Source of the DNA: Vanilla planifolia
Lineage: Eukaryota; Streptophyta; Magnoliopsida; Asparagales; Orchidaceae
NCBI GenBank assembly: GCA_023846275.1
Contig: JAIUJO010000160.1
Span: 805,004 to 869,003 of the forward strand
Length of the DNA stretch: 64,000 nt
Direction: 5' to 3'
Position 1 is the first letter of the stretch. Each line of letters opens with the position of its first letter. The notes below the pieces were generated by a model, which was given only the letters and a program-made list of their open reading frames with translations, did no database searches and was not told the origin of the DNA. A program made the translations under genes and the position numbers. Shown here in pieces: positions 10,120-22,199 of this stretch.

Positions 10120-12927
10120 ATCCTAATACAATGCCTACAATCTATGTAATAGCTATTCAAATTCATATTCCTTCGACATGTGTGAACTTGATTCTACATA
10201 GAGCTGATGCTATGGTTGATAAGCAACAGCCAATTGACATTACCATGCACCAAAGGATAGTAAATGTTATGCTATTGATGAGTCAATTGTGTGTCACTAG
10301 GCTCAGTGGGGCTTAGAAATTCAACATTATATTACTAATGAAAACAAATATCTTGGCTCCTAAATTGATGAAGAATGGATTGAAATGCAATATATGTTGT
10401 GAACTGTAGAATCAAATGAACCATCCGTTTTTTGAATACAAGCTGCATTAGTGGATGTAAAGCTAAGTCAATAAGAGGTGGATGGCCCTTTGAGTTGTAG
10501 CATGGAGTGTTGTAGCATTAGGTGAGGATTCGCTACGAATGTGGTAAAAAGTAAATGCCCTCTCAAATCCAACTCTGTACTCCATGGGCTAGAAGTGTGA
10601 CTCCATGTTTTGTGAAGCTACACACTGAGTTTATAAATATAAGTAGAGGAGAAGGAACTTTCAAGGATTCTCTTTATAAGAATGAGCTAAATTGGTCAAA
10701 CCCAGCATAGAAATCAGGCTGCTTAAAGCACAAATTGTACTCTAAAGGTGTGTCCTCGATATTAAATTAGGATCAAGTCCCAAGGATTGGGGGTGATGAG
10801 GAGGGTGAATGCTCGTTTAACTCATAACCTACTATTCAATAAAGTGCTACCAATGAGTTTGATTGTTTGGGAGTGTAGTAGCTCAAATTTGCTATCATCC
10901 TCAGCTAAATATATGAGATGGATAAGTGGCATATATTGCTTGGGAAAGATGACAAGTATTTGAAAAAAGAGCTAAAGAGTACTTGAAATTATAAAGAGGG
11001 AAACATATAGGACTTAAAGATGTGGCTGGACTTGATGTAAAACATCTTCATATGGTTTGTTGCATGGCTCGAGGAGTAGAATACCTCATGGTTATCATAG
11101 TAGAAGGAGCTCAAGAGGTGCATCCTATTAAGGAGTGCCATTGAGGCATTACATGCTTTTGTAATGTCTAGAAAGCTCCTCACCTAACCCATCTCGAAAC
11201 ACAAATCAAGGAGCTCAACATGCTTGGGAGTTAACAAGTTGACAAGCTTAGATGGCACAAGAAAGCTAATTAGTGTGATACTAATTTTTGGGGGGCATCG
11301 ATACTGAGATCATCTATGAATTTTTCAAGTGGTAGAATGCCATTGAGGACATAAAAGATGAGGAATTGTGTCAGAGTAAGTTGAGCTAGAGGAAACTGTA
11401 GTGGAGGCCCATAATGATGTTAATGTGCAAATTGCTAACTTGAGTTTTGTATAAGGGCAAAAGACTAACCAAATAAGCTGGTAGATATTTTGTTCTGAAC
11501 ATTTCCTCAAGATAGCTTTAGCCATAGCTAGAGTCCATTTAGGAAAAGCCAATGTTTAGAGGCATCAAGTGCACAATGCGCTCAACATATTCTGAATGTC
11601 TAAATAGATAGGAAGCTCTATCTCCTTTGATGAGTTGAGCCAAGGAATCTAGGATCCAAAAGAGGAATTTATGGAATGCATGACATTAAAAGAAATTATT
11701 TTTTTTATTATTTGGAATAATATTAAATGGTCTAAATTTTTCAATTAAATTGTTAATGTCGAATTTATTTTCTCTTTTATTCCATTTTTATTTTTATGCC
11801 ATATTCCCCTTCGGTATGAAAGGTTTTAGTTCCTTTTGTAATAATTATTTCAACTTTTTAATATGTTATACTGCTTATTTATACCACATTTTACTCTCAC
11901 CTTCAACTATTAAAAACATTTATTTTAAAAATTAGAATAGAGAAAGTGAAATTATAATTTTTAAAATTTTAGTTAATCTTTAATTAGGTCACTTATTATT
12001 CTTTCTTTCAATTATTATGTTACTTTACCTTGACGTAATATAAAAATTGAAAACATCAATTCAAAATAAATGTTTCCCATGTTATTCAATTAATTTTAAA
12101 CATTTAAAAGCTAACTCTTTGTACCACTTTTATATTTTTTTGCAGCAAGGACATTAATATTAAACAATGAATATAAGTTTTGATAAACATGTTTCCAACA
12201 CAAACTTTAAGATTTTTGTGTTTTAGAAGATTAATTAACCTATATTTTGTCGTGCAGTTTATATTTTGTTTTCATATGTTACTTGTGAACTTGAATTTAA
12301 AAATTTTCAAAAGTTTGGTATTTTCCTAAAATTTTTGCATAAGTTTTTATTTCTTGAATGAAGCAAATTTTTATTCTAACATTTTAATGACAAGTCAATA
12401 ATTGCTTCTAAAAATGATGATTATAAATTTTTCTATTTTAGAATTTTTTTTACACTTTTGAGTGCCTTTTTATTATATAAATTTATTATATTTTTATTAT
12501 CTTTACAATTTCATGCAATTATATAGTTTTTTAGTAGAAATAGATATCACAAAAAAATTTTATATTTTTTTATTAGAAGTTAATTGACTTTTTTTCCTAA
12601 ACATTTTATAATAAGAATGATTTAATATTTTGATAAGTTTTTACCTTTTTACATGCAATGGCAGTTTCACATTCCTAAATGATATGAAGGGCATAATAGC
12701 GAATGAGTATTATTATAGAAATTTATTGCATAAAAATAGATTCAAAGTTTGACTCCTTCATCATTGAAATTATTTTCATAAATGAATGTGAGTAGTATCA
12801 AAAGCTTTGCATTTTGATAATTCATATGAAACTTTTATAAGTTTTTTTATTTTGTTTAGACTTTTACGTTTTTTAAATATAGTAATAAATTTTTTATTTT
12901 TATTACAGATAAAATTTATTATATATA

Positions 12928-12930
<3 letters not shown>
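10120..12930. other. Non-coding AT-rich stretch
   Basis: Short open frames occur here on both strands, but none shows a motif I recognise. 10.4-11.6 kb is somewhat less AT-rich than its surroundings and may hold more decayed transposon sequence, such as the N-terminal part of the ORF1 fossil next to it. 11.7-12.93 kb is very AT-rich, with nothing recognisable. Confidence 0.4.

Positions 12931-13022
<92 letters not shown>
12931..13022. repeat. (AT)46 microsatellite
   Basis: An uninterrupted run of 46 AT dinucleotides follows a short TATATATATGC lead-in. It is self-complementary over its whole length and so could extrude a cruciform. It creates spurious Ile-Tyr reading frames on both strands, which are not genes. 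Length polymorphism and assembly slippage are expected. Confidence 0.97.
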
Positions 13023-13024
<2 letters not shown>

Positions 13025-16000
13025 CATTAGACATGATTAAAGGCACATAATATGAGTTTATTATGATAATTATGTGTTTTCATTGTACATTAAAAGTTTT
13101 TTTATATGTTTACTTTTTACATAAAACATTATTCATATATTATGCAAACTTTAATATTTCTAAATATTAAAATTTATAAATGCTTTAAAGTTATTATTCA
13201 TTAGCTCTTGCCAATTGAAGTTTTAATTTCTTTATTACTAATTAATTTAAATTATCTTATTTTTTTCTTTTAAAGTAATTTTTCATGTTGTTATACTACA
13301 TGGATATTGCAGTTTTACTAAATAATAAATATATGTTTTATATATTAATTTCTTAGATATTAGTTATTTGCACTTATAGTATTTCAAAAAATTATACAAA
13401 CATATTTACTTAGTTTACAATACAAACCAAATATTTCCTTTTCATTCTTTTATGGTCTTTCTTTTGTCAATGCTAGTTTGTGTATGACATTTTGATTATT
13501 GTGATAATTATTTATTGAAACAAAAAACTTGTTTTAAAAATTTGAAATATTCATATTTAATAATAAATAACTTTTTTTAATCTTTGAAGTAAATTACTTG
13601 TTATTATTTTACTTACCAAAACAATCTAAGAGCATTATGCACATCAACATGTTTTGGGCATTTTTTCAACAAGATAACCATTATGCATGTTTTTGTTTTA
13701 AATTTAAAGTTTATGTCCAATCTTCAAGACTTTTCTTTGTTTTTATGATTTGTTATTTTCATGAAACTAATTAGATAATCTATATTTTTTACATTTAATT
13801 TTTATTAAATAAAATTTTTTTTTATACTTACATATTATGTAAATAAGTTTTTGGGGAAGGCCTTCTCACATAAAATTTTCAAATAATATTATATGTTCAA
13901 ATTCTACTATTGTAACTTTATTTATCTTTTAATGTACAATAGAAATACTTTGCATCGCTGTAATATTGAGGAAACATTTCTTCAAATAAGTGAAATTGTT
14001 TTTATTTTCATAAAAGTTATTTCAAATTAATTATTTTGTTTTTTATGTGGTAATAAAACTTTACTTGATTAAATAGTTTAAAATTTTGAACTTTTCACTA
14101 AAATAGAATACTTAAAATAAAAAATAATTGAAGCCACTTATGACATTTCCTAAAAAAAGTATTTTGATAGGTGAAATATGTCACAAAGTGAATAAAACAT
14201 TTTAAAATGTTCATGGTTTTCAAATTTTATCTAGGAACTTAATTTTTCAAGAATATTTGTTTTAGTAAAATTAGAATTGGAAAAATGTTACTGCAAAAGA
14301 AATATATGAATATTTTGAAAAGAAATTTAAATTCATAGAAAGTTTAAAGAAATATCTATAGAAATTAGCGTTAGCAAAAACTGACAAATATGTTTGTAAT
14401 ACAAGCGTTACATTTAAAAAAAAAATTAAAATTTCCCTAAATGAGAAAAACCAAAATTTTTTATGCGTACGTAAACCAAACAAAAAAAGAAAACAACCCA
14501 TTTTGAATATTGGGAATAAACAATTTTAACAATATTATGTCGCAATAATTATTTAAAATATTTTACTATAAATTCATAGTTTGTTAATAAAAACATTGTT
14601 TATAAGTATAGTACAAAATATAGTGACATTATTTAAATAATTTAATTTTAATTTAAATTTTTGTATTTGTGTAATTTTAGATAATTAGATAGCTTATATT
14701 TTCTAATATATTATATGAATAAAAATCTTTACAAAAATATTCCCACATGTAATGTTTTTTACACATATACTCATATATTTTTGCCGTAAAATTTATTTTT
14801 ATAATTTTTTAATTTTTTCTTTAAATACACATTAGAATACTCTATGTAATTTAATATTCATGAGAGTTTTGTTTAAATTTTGTAAAAATAATTTTTTTTA
14901 TTTGATTAGTTTTATTTAAAAATTCTTAAAAAAATTTTTTAAGTAGAACATTCTTAAATTGTTTTAGTTAAAAAGTTTATTTAGTAACAAGAAATGACCG
15001 AAACCCTGGCCCCCAGTTTATACTATTGTTTTTAATAGGTAGAATATGTCGTAATTATTTTATAGTTTTTAAACTTTTATGGATATGCATATCGTTTTAC
15101 GAATGCATGATTTGATAATTGTAGCATTACAAAAAAAGATACAATAAAAAAATATAAAGTAAATAAAAATGATATTATTTCTAAATATTTCAGTTAATGA
15201 AAAATCCAAAAGTATATTTCAATAAAAATGAAACTTTGGGAAAATAACTAAATAACAAAAATGCTGCATGCTAAAAAATGGAAATTAACGTGAATGAAAT
15301 TGCTTAAAATATTTATCGTATATATAAGTCATTTGAAACAATTTAATAACCATTTTTGAACGTGAACAAAAAAATGTTAAACAAAATAGAATCTTTTTCG
15401 TATAAACAAACAACATAAATATTGGAAACGCATTAATATTATTAAATTATTATTAAAATTCATTATTTTATTTTTAACATTTAAAATGCTTTTGTTATAA
15501 TAACAACTTTTAAGTTGCATTTTTACATCTCTTGCAACTTTTTTTTGAAAAAACGCATTTTCACATGTGCTTGAATAATTACCATTCTTATTAAGATACA
15601 TTTTCCCATATTTTAAAAAGTTTATACATTTGTTTTTTTAGTATCATAATTTCTTTACATCTAATTTTTACATTTTTAGTAAAACAAAAACATATTATTC
15701 ATAGACTTTATTTTTATTTATCATTACCATTCTTTGGAGAATTTAAATACCTTTCATTGATATAATTTTTTGCTCTTTTATTTTTTAATAGATTTTTCTC
15801 ATAAAAAAATCTATGACAATTTTTTTTTTGATAATTTATAATTTATTTGTCATCGTGTTTCCTTCTTAAAATTAGAACTTGCTATTATCTAACAAGCTTT
15901 TTACTCGATACACATTTGTGTTGTTGACAATATTAAGTCTCAAATGTTTATATTTTTTGATGCATTTGTTGTCAAAGTGCAAACTTAGAACATCCATTTG

Positions 16001-18300
16001 ACCTTTATTCTTGCAAAGCTTTTACAACTAAATAATGTATTATTTATTATGGGTGCTTTGTCATGTTTTGACAATGAAGATATTTTTTTAACAAAATTAT
16101 CAAACATATCGTTTAAATGTTCAAAATTGAAATTACAAATATGCTTATAATTTTTTAATCATTATAAATTTTTTATATTTTTAGTAACATAATTATCATA
16201 GTTATATTTCTAAGGATAATGTTTTGTGAAATGTATCAAATATTTTTAGTTATTGAATTGTTTTAATTTGTTATTATTTTTTCATATTTATACAATATTG
16301 CAAACTTATGTTAAGTACGCCAAATTAACCAAATTACTTTATAAAATGATATTTGGGTGTGCTTCAACAATTTAGTGATTTTTTTATTTTTAACAAAGCA
16401 TAAGATTTACTTTGCACTTTTTTGGAGTTATATTTTTCTTTCATTATTAACTTTATCAAATTTTACTTTTTTCACAACATTTGACATTCATTATTAACAT
16501 AATTTTAGCAACATGTTTTGTGTTAAATGTTTCAAGATTTTCAACACTCTATTTTTGAGCATCCTATAGTTTCTAACGATAGCTATCATTTAAGCAAACT
16601 AGTAATATGTGCTAACTTAAAAAAATTAAAGATTTTTAAATATGGAAATTTGTGCATAATGAAATATAGCATATGGGATAAGTTCAATGATAATCAATTC
16701 ATCTACATTCAAGTTTATTTAAAAATTTTATGAATTGTTAATGTTAAAAGTGTTTTATTTGGCAAATGACTAATTAATTATATTATTGTTATTAAAGTTT
16801 AGAATTTTAGTATTTGTAAAACTAGACCCACTACATCATAATGGGCATTTTTTAAATTTTATCTACCATAACAAACAAAACTCATGGATCTTCTCTTAAC
16901 AATCACAAAGGAAACTTTTCCATAAACTTATAATAGGATTACGACGAGTAGTCAGTTATCAACTCGAAGAAGTCCAAAGACAACTTGGCTAATGATTTCA
17001 TGAGTTTCTTGAAAACAAAAAAAATAAGATTCATAAAAATTTAGCTTATAGATTTTCTATTTTTCGTATTCAATATTATTCATAATCCAAAATTATGTTT
17101 TTCTGGTTATTTGGTTTATAGGAGGAGTAAATGTTTGTTAAATAGTGGAATCTAAGAAGATATCAATTGAAATAAGACAAAGGCAATGGAGATTAGAAGT
17201 GATGCATGTTGAGCATGTTAGTTGTTATCGGCAAAGTAGTTCAGTGAATTTTAAAAATTGTTTATTTTTGTTATACTTAGCTTGTTTTTATAGAATTGCA
17301 CAATGAAAAGTTTCTTTATACTAACAAAGCCTCTTACTTCCTATTGGGCTAAATTTGATGAAGAATTTACATTGAGTAGAAATTAGTCAAGATGGAAAAT
17401 GTTTATATATATTTGCTTGATGAAATGTCATGATAAATATTACCAAGTGTAAGTGTTTTTTCCAAGCAATTGAGAAGTTCTTATATATTACTGTTATCAT
17501 AAGAATGAGAACATAAAATCTTATGTTGATTATTGAGCTACTCATGTAGATGGAATCATAAATAGTTTAAATGAATGATACTAAAATAATACAAGTGGCT
17601 TTGAATAGGACTATGAAATGCATGAGCACACATTTCCTAATCATATTGTTTATATTGATGTTTGTTTGCATGAAATTAATTTTATGATTTTATTTCTACA
17701 TGATCATATAAAAATATTATAATACAAGTAATATAAGATTATGTTATGAATTAGATAAGAAAATAGGCATAATTTATTTGACCATTATGTTAAATAAATA
17801 ATTTAACATGCCGCAACAAATTCATATTGTGAGGTAAATGGTTGAAAGGTTGTACATAATTTTTGGCCAATGGATAATGTGCCATAAGGTCTATACCTCT
17901 TATAAATAATGATAATTTAGATACATTGAATTAGCAAAACATTGGCTATGAAAGTTTGTGAAGAAAATTTTTTCTCTCTAGCAATACTAGATACAAAAAT
18001 GCTAAGAATAAAAGAATAAAAGTTTCAAAAACTTAGATAAGAAGTATGAGGTTAAATTCAAAACATTATAACTCATTTTGGTTTTGTCGCATGAAAAGAA
18101 TTAGTGAAATCTACTCGATAAATAGAATAAAATCAATTTATAAGAAAAGTATAGAAAAACCTTGAAAAATCAAATGGACTCAATTAATAATTTTAAAGTT
18201 GCTCTAAAAATTACGTAAAAATGTCATTGTAAAATTTGAAAGAAGTACCATTGGAGGAGTGAAAAAACTTAAATGTTGATTAAGATGTAAGACACATAGC
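13023..18300. other. Extremely AT-rich gene-free stretch
   Basis: Homopolymeric A and T runs dominate. No protein motif, LTR end or tandem period was recognised on either strand. The short open frames (for example near 14.4, 15.5 and 16.6 kb) are low-complexity chance frames. Between about 16.8 and 18.3 kb the composition becomes slightly more balanced, possibly the edge of another decayed element, but I could not identify one. Confidence 0.45.
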
Positions 18301-20638
18301 CAAGCATGATTTGAAAAATATTAAAAGAAAAATGTTAAGCCGACTTGCAAGTGACAAAATGCTAGATCTCAAGGTTTCTGTTATTGCAAATCAAAAAGTG
18401 AACCATATGCCACAAATGGTATTAGTTAAGGGTAGGATTCTTTACTTCAATAGTATACTACAATACACAACAATTATGTTATCGAATATAAATAGGTTCC
18501 TACATCTCCTTATGCCATTGTAGGTACTCGTATTTCATAGAGCTTACCAATAATGATATTTTTTTTACTTTAGTGCAAGTTGTTATTTCATATTATTTGA
18601 TTTGATTAAATGATTATTGTGCCCATCATTTCCAAAAGAAGCCATTTGTTAAAATATCTATGGGTATAACACAACCTATGCACCAAATGATGTTCATGGC
18701 TTGCTACATTCCATTCTTAATGTCTAAAATTTCAATTGGAAGTCTTAATCCTCAAATTTGATTATCGTACTCATGGTTTGTTACTCTGAATGAACATTGT
18801 CTCCTTACCATTTTGTCTTCTAACATATTTAGAAACTTTTTCACCATAGGATGGTGATCCTAATAACATATATTAGTATTTACAAAATGTTTCCAAGCTC
18901 CAACTCAATAATGTGCATACAAACTACATAAACTCTTCATGCCAGATACACCAAATAAAAATTGCAGCAAATGAATAATAAATTTAAATAAACATTAGAC
19001 TCAATCCATGATAATCAACAAATATAACTTTTTTATCATAAGTATAACATGTTTATATAGATTAAAAATACTACAAAAACAAATGTTTGACACCAAGGTT
19101 TCATGTAACTGACAATTTTGTTGCCCCTCTCTTTAACCAAACCCCACCTACCTTTCACTAAACTAAACTATCTAAAATCTTAGACATGCATGTAACAGTA
19201 GGGGCTGCAACCAATAAAGGTATATAAAACACTCAAAACATGTTATAATAAATAAAAAGGCACTACTAACCCAAAACTTATGATAACTTAATGAATCATA
19301 GTTCATAATAGAACTATTGTAGCATCTCTAATCCTTAAAATACGATGAATCCATTATGATGTAGAGATTTTTTAAATTAATATCCAACCAATGGTATAGC
19401 ACACCCCCATCCTTGGTCCACTGGGATGCCTTAAAAGTCAAGCCACACAACACAGTCTTTTTGGATTATAATTAAAAATGTTTACACACAAAACAACCTT
19501 ATGGATGACCTATATAATGTAGCACAACCATAGTTCTTCAGGATGTCCTAACTAATTTTTCATTCCATAATCAATTGTAGTCAATTGAATTGTAATCAGT
19601 AGCCCCCTAACTCTATGATTCATACATGATTGCTACTTTTTATCTCTTTTTTAAATAATTTATGACTATGTTATAAAATTGGTATGCAAAAAAGCCCACA
19701 CAATCCATTGTTGAACAATCCATGTTCCCATTTTTTCTTTTTTAAAGCCTATCCCTAACTAACTCATTTCTTTACTTGTATGCAGTATGGTCGTTATAAC
19801 ATGACCTGAACTATACGATGTATAGATCAACCACTATAGAATCTGATAATGGGTAGGCCCTACTTATCAGTTTATTTAGGATATCCTTAGTGTTCTCAAA
19901 ATGTTAACCCATATATATGGTAATTGTAAGATTTCCTCGAAACTTAAACCAATATATTAAAGCATCATAAGGTTTCCTTGTACCCCTAACTAGTTTAACT
20001 AACATTATCCTAGCATCTCTTCCAAAAAATTGATAACAATCGAGTAAACCCAATGATTTCTTCCAAATGTTTGTTTCATAGTCAACATACTATAGAATTC
20101 TTTAATCCCATAAAAGCCTTACTATTTATAACTATGGTTTTCTTGATTCCTCATCTAGGATTAGCGATTCATTTTAGCTATCCTTTTTTATGCTTGGTTG
20201 ATTACTTTAGGCTTGCATAGGCCTCCATCAAGACATTATGATTATGTTGAAAGATTAGGGTTTACTCCTTATGAAATTATATAAGCTCAGCTTATTCTTT
20301 GGCTCCTAATAAAGGAGTTTCTCTTAAAATTAATTTTTAAATGTCATATTTTTTGCTCATCCCTCCCTTATTTTATCTTAAGCCACTCTTGCTTTATACA
20401 ATAATCTATGGTTCCAAACTATGGCCTAAGATCAACAAAAATTGATCTCATGTTCTTGATCATACCCCTAGCCAATTAATGATTTTGTCCTAGATATAAC
20501 AAAGCCATTTTATCCCTTTGGCTAGACCCTATAGCCTTCTTAAGTTCAATATAATGGTTTCTCTCAGGTACACCAACTCTAAAGTCTCTCAAATTAGAGG
20601 CTTTTTCTATGATGTCATCAAAATATCATTAAGAATTA
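18301..20638. other. Non-coding repeat-like DNA left of the young LINE
   Basis: No gene is recognised. The stretch 19.4-19.6 kb carries phrases such as CATAGTTCTTCAGGATGTCC that resemble phrases at 41.87-41.95 kb (ATAGTCCTTAGGGATGTCC and TTCTTCATGATGTCC). This part may therefore belong to a dispersed repeat, possibly an LTR, shared with the DNA above the first gypsy fossil. The young LINE at 20.65-27.0 kb is inserted at the right edge of this stretch. Confidence 0.35.
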
Positions 20639-20652
20639 TAGGTTCTTTATCC
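20639..20652. repeat. Target-site duplication, left (3' side of LINE)
   Basis: TAGGTTCTTTATCC directly abuts the poly-T tract that represents the LINE A-tail. It matches TAGTTTCTTTATCC at 27009-27022 in 13 of 14 positions. Its position next to the tail is what target-primed reverse transcription predicts. Confidence 0.8.
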
Positions 20653-20661
20653 TTTTTTTTT
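20653..20661 (-). other. LINE poly(A) tail (A9)
   Basis: Nine consecutive T on the plus strand lie between the target-site duplication and the 3' UTR sequence CTTCA. On the element's sense strand this is a terminal A9, the normal end of a plant LINE. Confidence 0.85.
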
Positions 20662-20811
20662 GAAGATGAAATAATATCTATTATATTAAGACCAAGCCCA
20701 AATTACAAAAGGATCCTAAAGGGGGATCAAAAGTGAATTCAAATAACATGAGGTCGAGCAAGGGCTTAGGAATGGGATCCTCGAGGCCCCAAATGAAGTC
20801 GTTAAGGCACG
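20662..20811 (-). other. LINE 3' untranslated region
   Basis: This segment of about 150 bp follows the last stop of the RNase H frame. It contains no further domain. It is less GC-rich than the coding part and leads into the A9 tail. Confidence 0.7.
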
Positions 20812-21195
20812 TTACCCGAGCAGCCTAGTCAGCAGGCGCATTCCCGTCTCTGAGGATATGTGCGAAACAAACGGCCCCAAGAACCTAAGCATATTGGATA
20901 GTTGCCGCGAAGACACCCGACCCCAGGGGAGGGACACCATCTCGCGCACCTCCTGAATAGCTAGCATTGAGCCAAATTGGAGTTCCACAGCCCGGTGCAG
21001 GGGAAGAAGATCCCTAACCAGGTCAAGCACTATAAGCAAAGCCTGGGTCTCCATCATGTCAACTGCCTAGGATAACAACCTTTTGCCAGCCACCAGGAGA
21101 GGTCTGCCCAAGCAATCCTGCACAACTATGCCAAACCTAGCCATCAAATCACCAACCGCGGCATTGCAATTCACTCTGATCCAACCTGTTGGGGG
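20812..21195 (-). pseudogene. LINE ORF2: RNase H (RVT_3-type) domain
   Basis: The reading frame begins WIRVNCNAAVGD, continues FGIVVQDCLGRPLLVAGKRL, then a TAG stop, then METQALLIVLDLVRDLLPL and ELQFGSMLAIQEV. It ends at a stop near 20812. The order matches the RNase H domain at the C-terminus of plant LINE ORF2, which removes RNA from RNA-DNA hybrids. The first catalytic Asp is Asn (NCNA; codon 21165-21163). The Glu of METQAL is present, and the next Asp position reads Gly (QFGS, usually xxDS). The fossil LINE at 2.3 kb also has NCNA. The frame differs from that of the zinc-finger region, so at least one indel lies between them. Confidence 0.82.
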
Positions 21196-21486
21196 GGAAT
21201 CCAACTATGCGTAACAAGCAAGTCTGTGGATTTTCCAGGGTTCCTGTTGGACAGGAAGGAGAGGGAGAGATGTCGATTAAGAGATGAATGAACCTCAAGC
21301 AAGATAGTCCGGATAATAGAGCCAGGTGGAGGCACCGGGATGTTATGTCAGGGTGCATTTCTCTTCCACCAAATATAGTACAGCATAGTGGCAATGGTAG
21401 CCGCATTCAATTGCCCGGCACCCTGTCTAGCAACAAGAGACCCGATGAACCGGAGGACCCGATCAATGAAGAATAGATCGGCCCCA

Positions 21487-21522
21487 GTTGACTGGTCCAG
21501 CCTGGTTGACTGGTCCAAGCTG
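21487..21522 (-). repeat. 18-bp tandem duplication inside LINE ORF2
   Basis: GTTGACTGGTCCAGCCTG (21487-21504) is followed directly by GTTGACTGGTCCAAGCTG (21505-21522), 16 of 18 identical. A partial third unit (GTCAATGCTG) follows. On the sense strand it adds six residues in frame (LDQSTR, LDQSTG) after the zinc finger. It is a local slippage-type event in a non-catalytic linker. Confidence 0.85.
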
Positions 21523-21740
21523 GTCAATGCTGCCCGAATAATGCGGTTAGCCCAAACCTCTTGGGCTCTCGGGCAACGCCAAAAGATATGCTGTAAGGAC
21601 TCGTCATCCGTGCAGCCCTGTTGGCAAGAGGGTGAATTGCAAAGCTTTCGGTGGGCCAACCACACCGTCGATGGAAGGTGATCATTGGTGACCCTCCACA
21701 TGAAGACGGGGACCCTGGGAGTGACCTTTAACTTCTAGAT
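21523..21740 (-). pseudogene. LINE ORF2: zf-RVT zinc-finger domain
   Basis: The open frame from 21701 reads MWRVTNDHLPSTVWLAHRKL, preceded by TPRVPVF. It then contains a cysteine pair (SCQQGC) and QHIFWRCP, followed by RAQEVW. This is the zf-RVT module found between RT and RNase H in plant LINEs (xPKVxxFxWRxxxxxLPTxxxL, C-x2/3-C, H-x4-C, W). All four putative zinc ligands are present, with C-x3-C rather than the more usual C-x2-C. It is in a different frame from both the RT and the RNase H segments. Confidence 0.8.
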
Positions 21741-22199
21741 GCCACAGAATTCCTCCAAGGACCTACTGCAATTTCTGCCCTTCCGAGCATTGCAGACGAT
21801 GCTCGAGTAGTTCTAGCCGCTGGCAGCCCGGGGCTTCTCCATATGGGAGAGAAGCAATAAGTCCTATGAGGACCGCAAGGCTCTCGGAAGAGGAGAGATG
21901 TGGTCCTGAAGCTCCCCATCTGCCCAAGCATTGATAACATCATAGTTCCAATTCCCACCGGGTAGGAGACATTTAGTGACGTTGGCCAGCTAGTGGGTGT
22001 TCATATTGATGAAAGTAGGCTAGCAATTCAAAGGAAGGACACCCAGCTAGTTATCTTCAAAAAATCTCGTCGTCTGCTCATCCCAAATGCTCTAAACAAA
22101 GAGGGAAATGGTCTCTGGCATTGCCGCAAGCACCATTTTGCAGACCGGGGACGCATTGCGGGTGGCTTTCATCAGTGGATCCTCCATAGCATATGTTCT
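21741..22199 (-). pseudogene. LINE ORF2: linker between RT and zinc finger
   Basis: This minus-strand stretch joins the RT thumb to the zf-RVT module. A readable part around 21950 is WNYDVINAWADGELQDHISP, similar to the weakly conserved segment before zf-RVT in other plant LINEs. It is broken by frameshifts and stops and carries no catalytic motif. Confidence 0.55.

Noticed and set aside
12776-13040. Overlapping open frames on both strands made of Ile-Tyr repeats
   Set aside because: They are translations of the (AT)46 tract and its flanks, with no protein character.
18311-18523. 70-codon plus-strand frame as a copia protease or integrase piece
   Set aside because: No catalytic DSG or HHCC motif and no flanking copia homology; chance frame.
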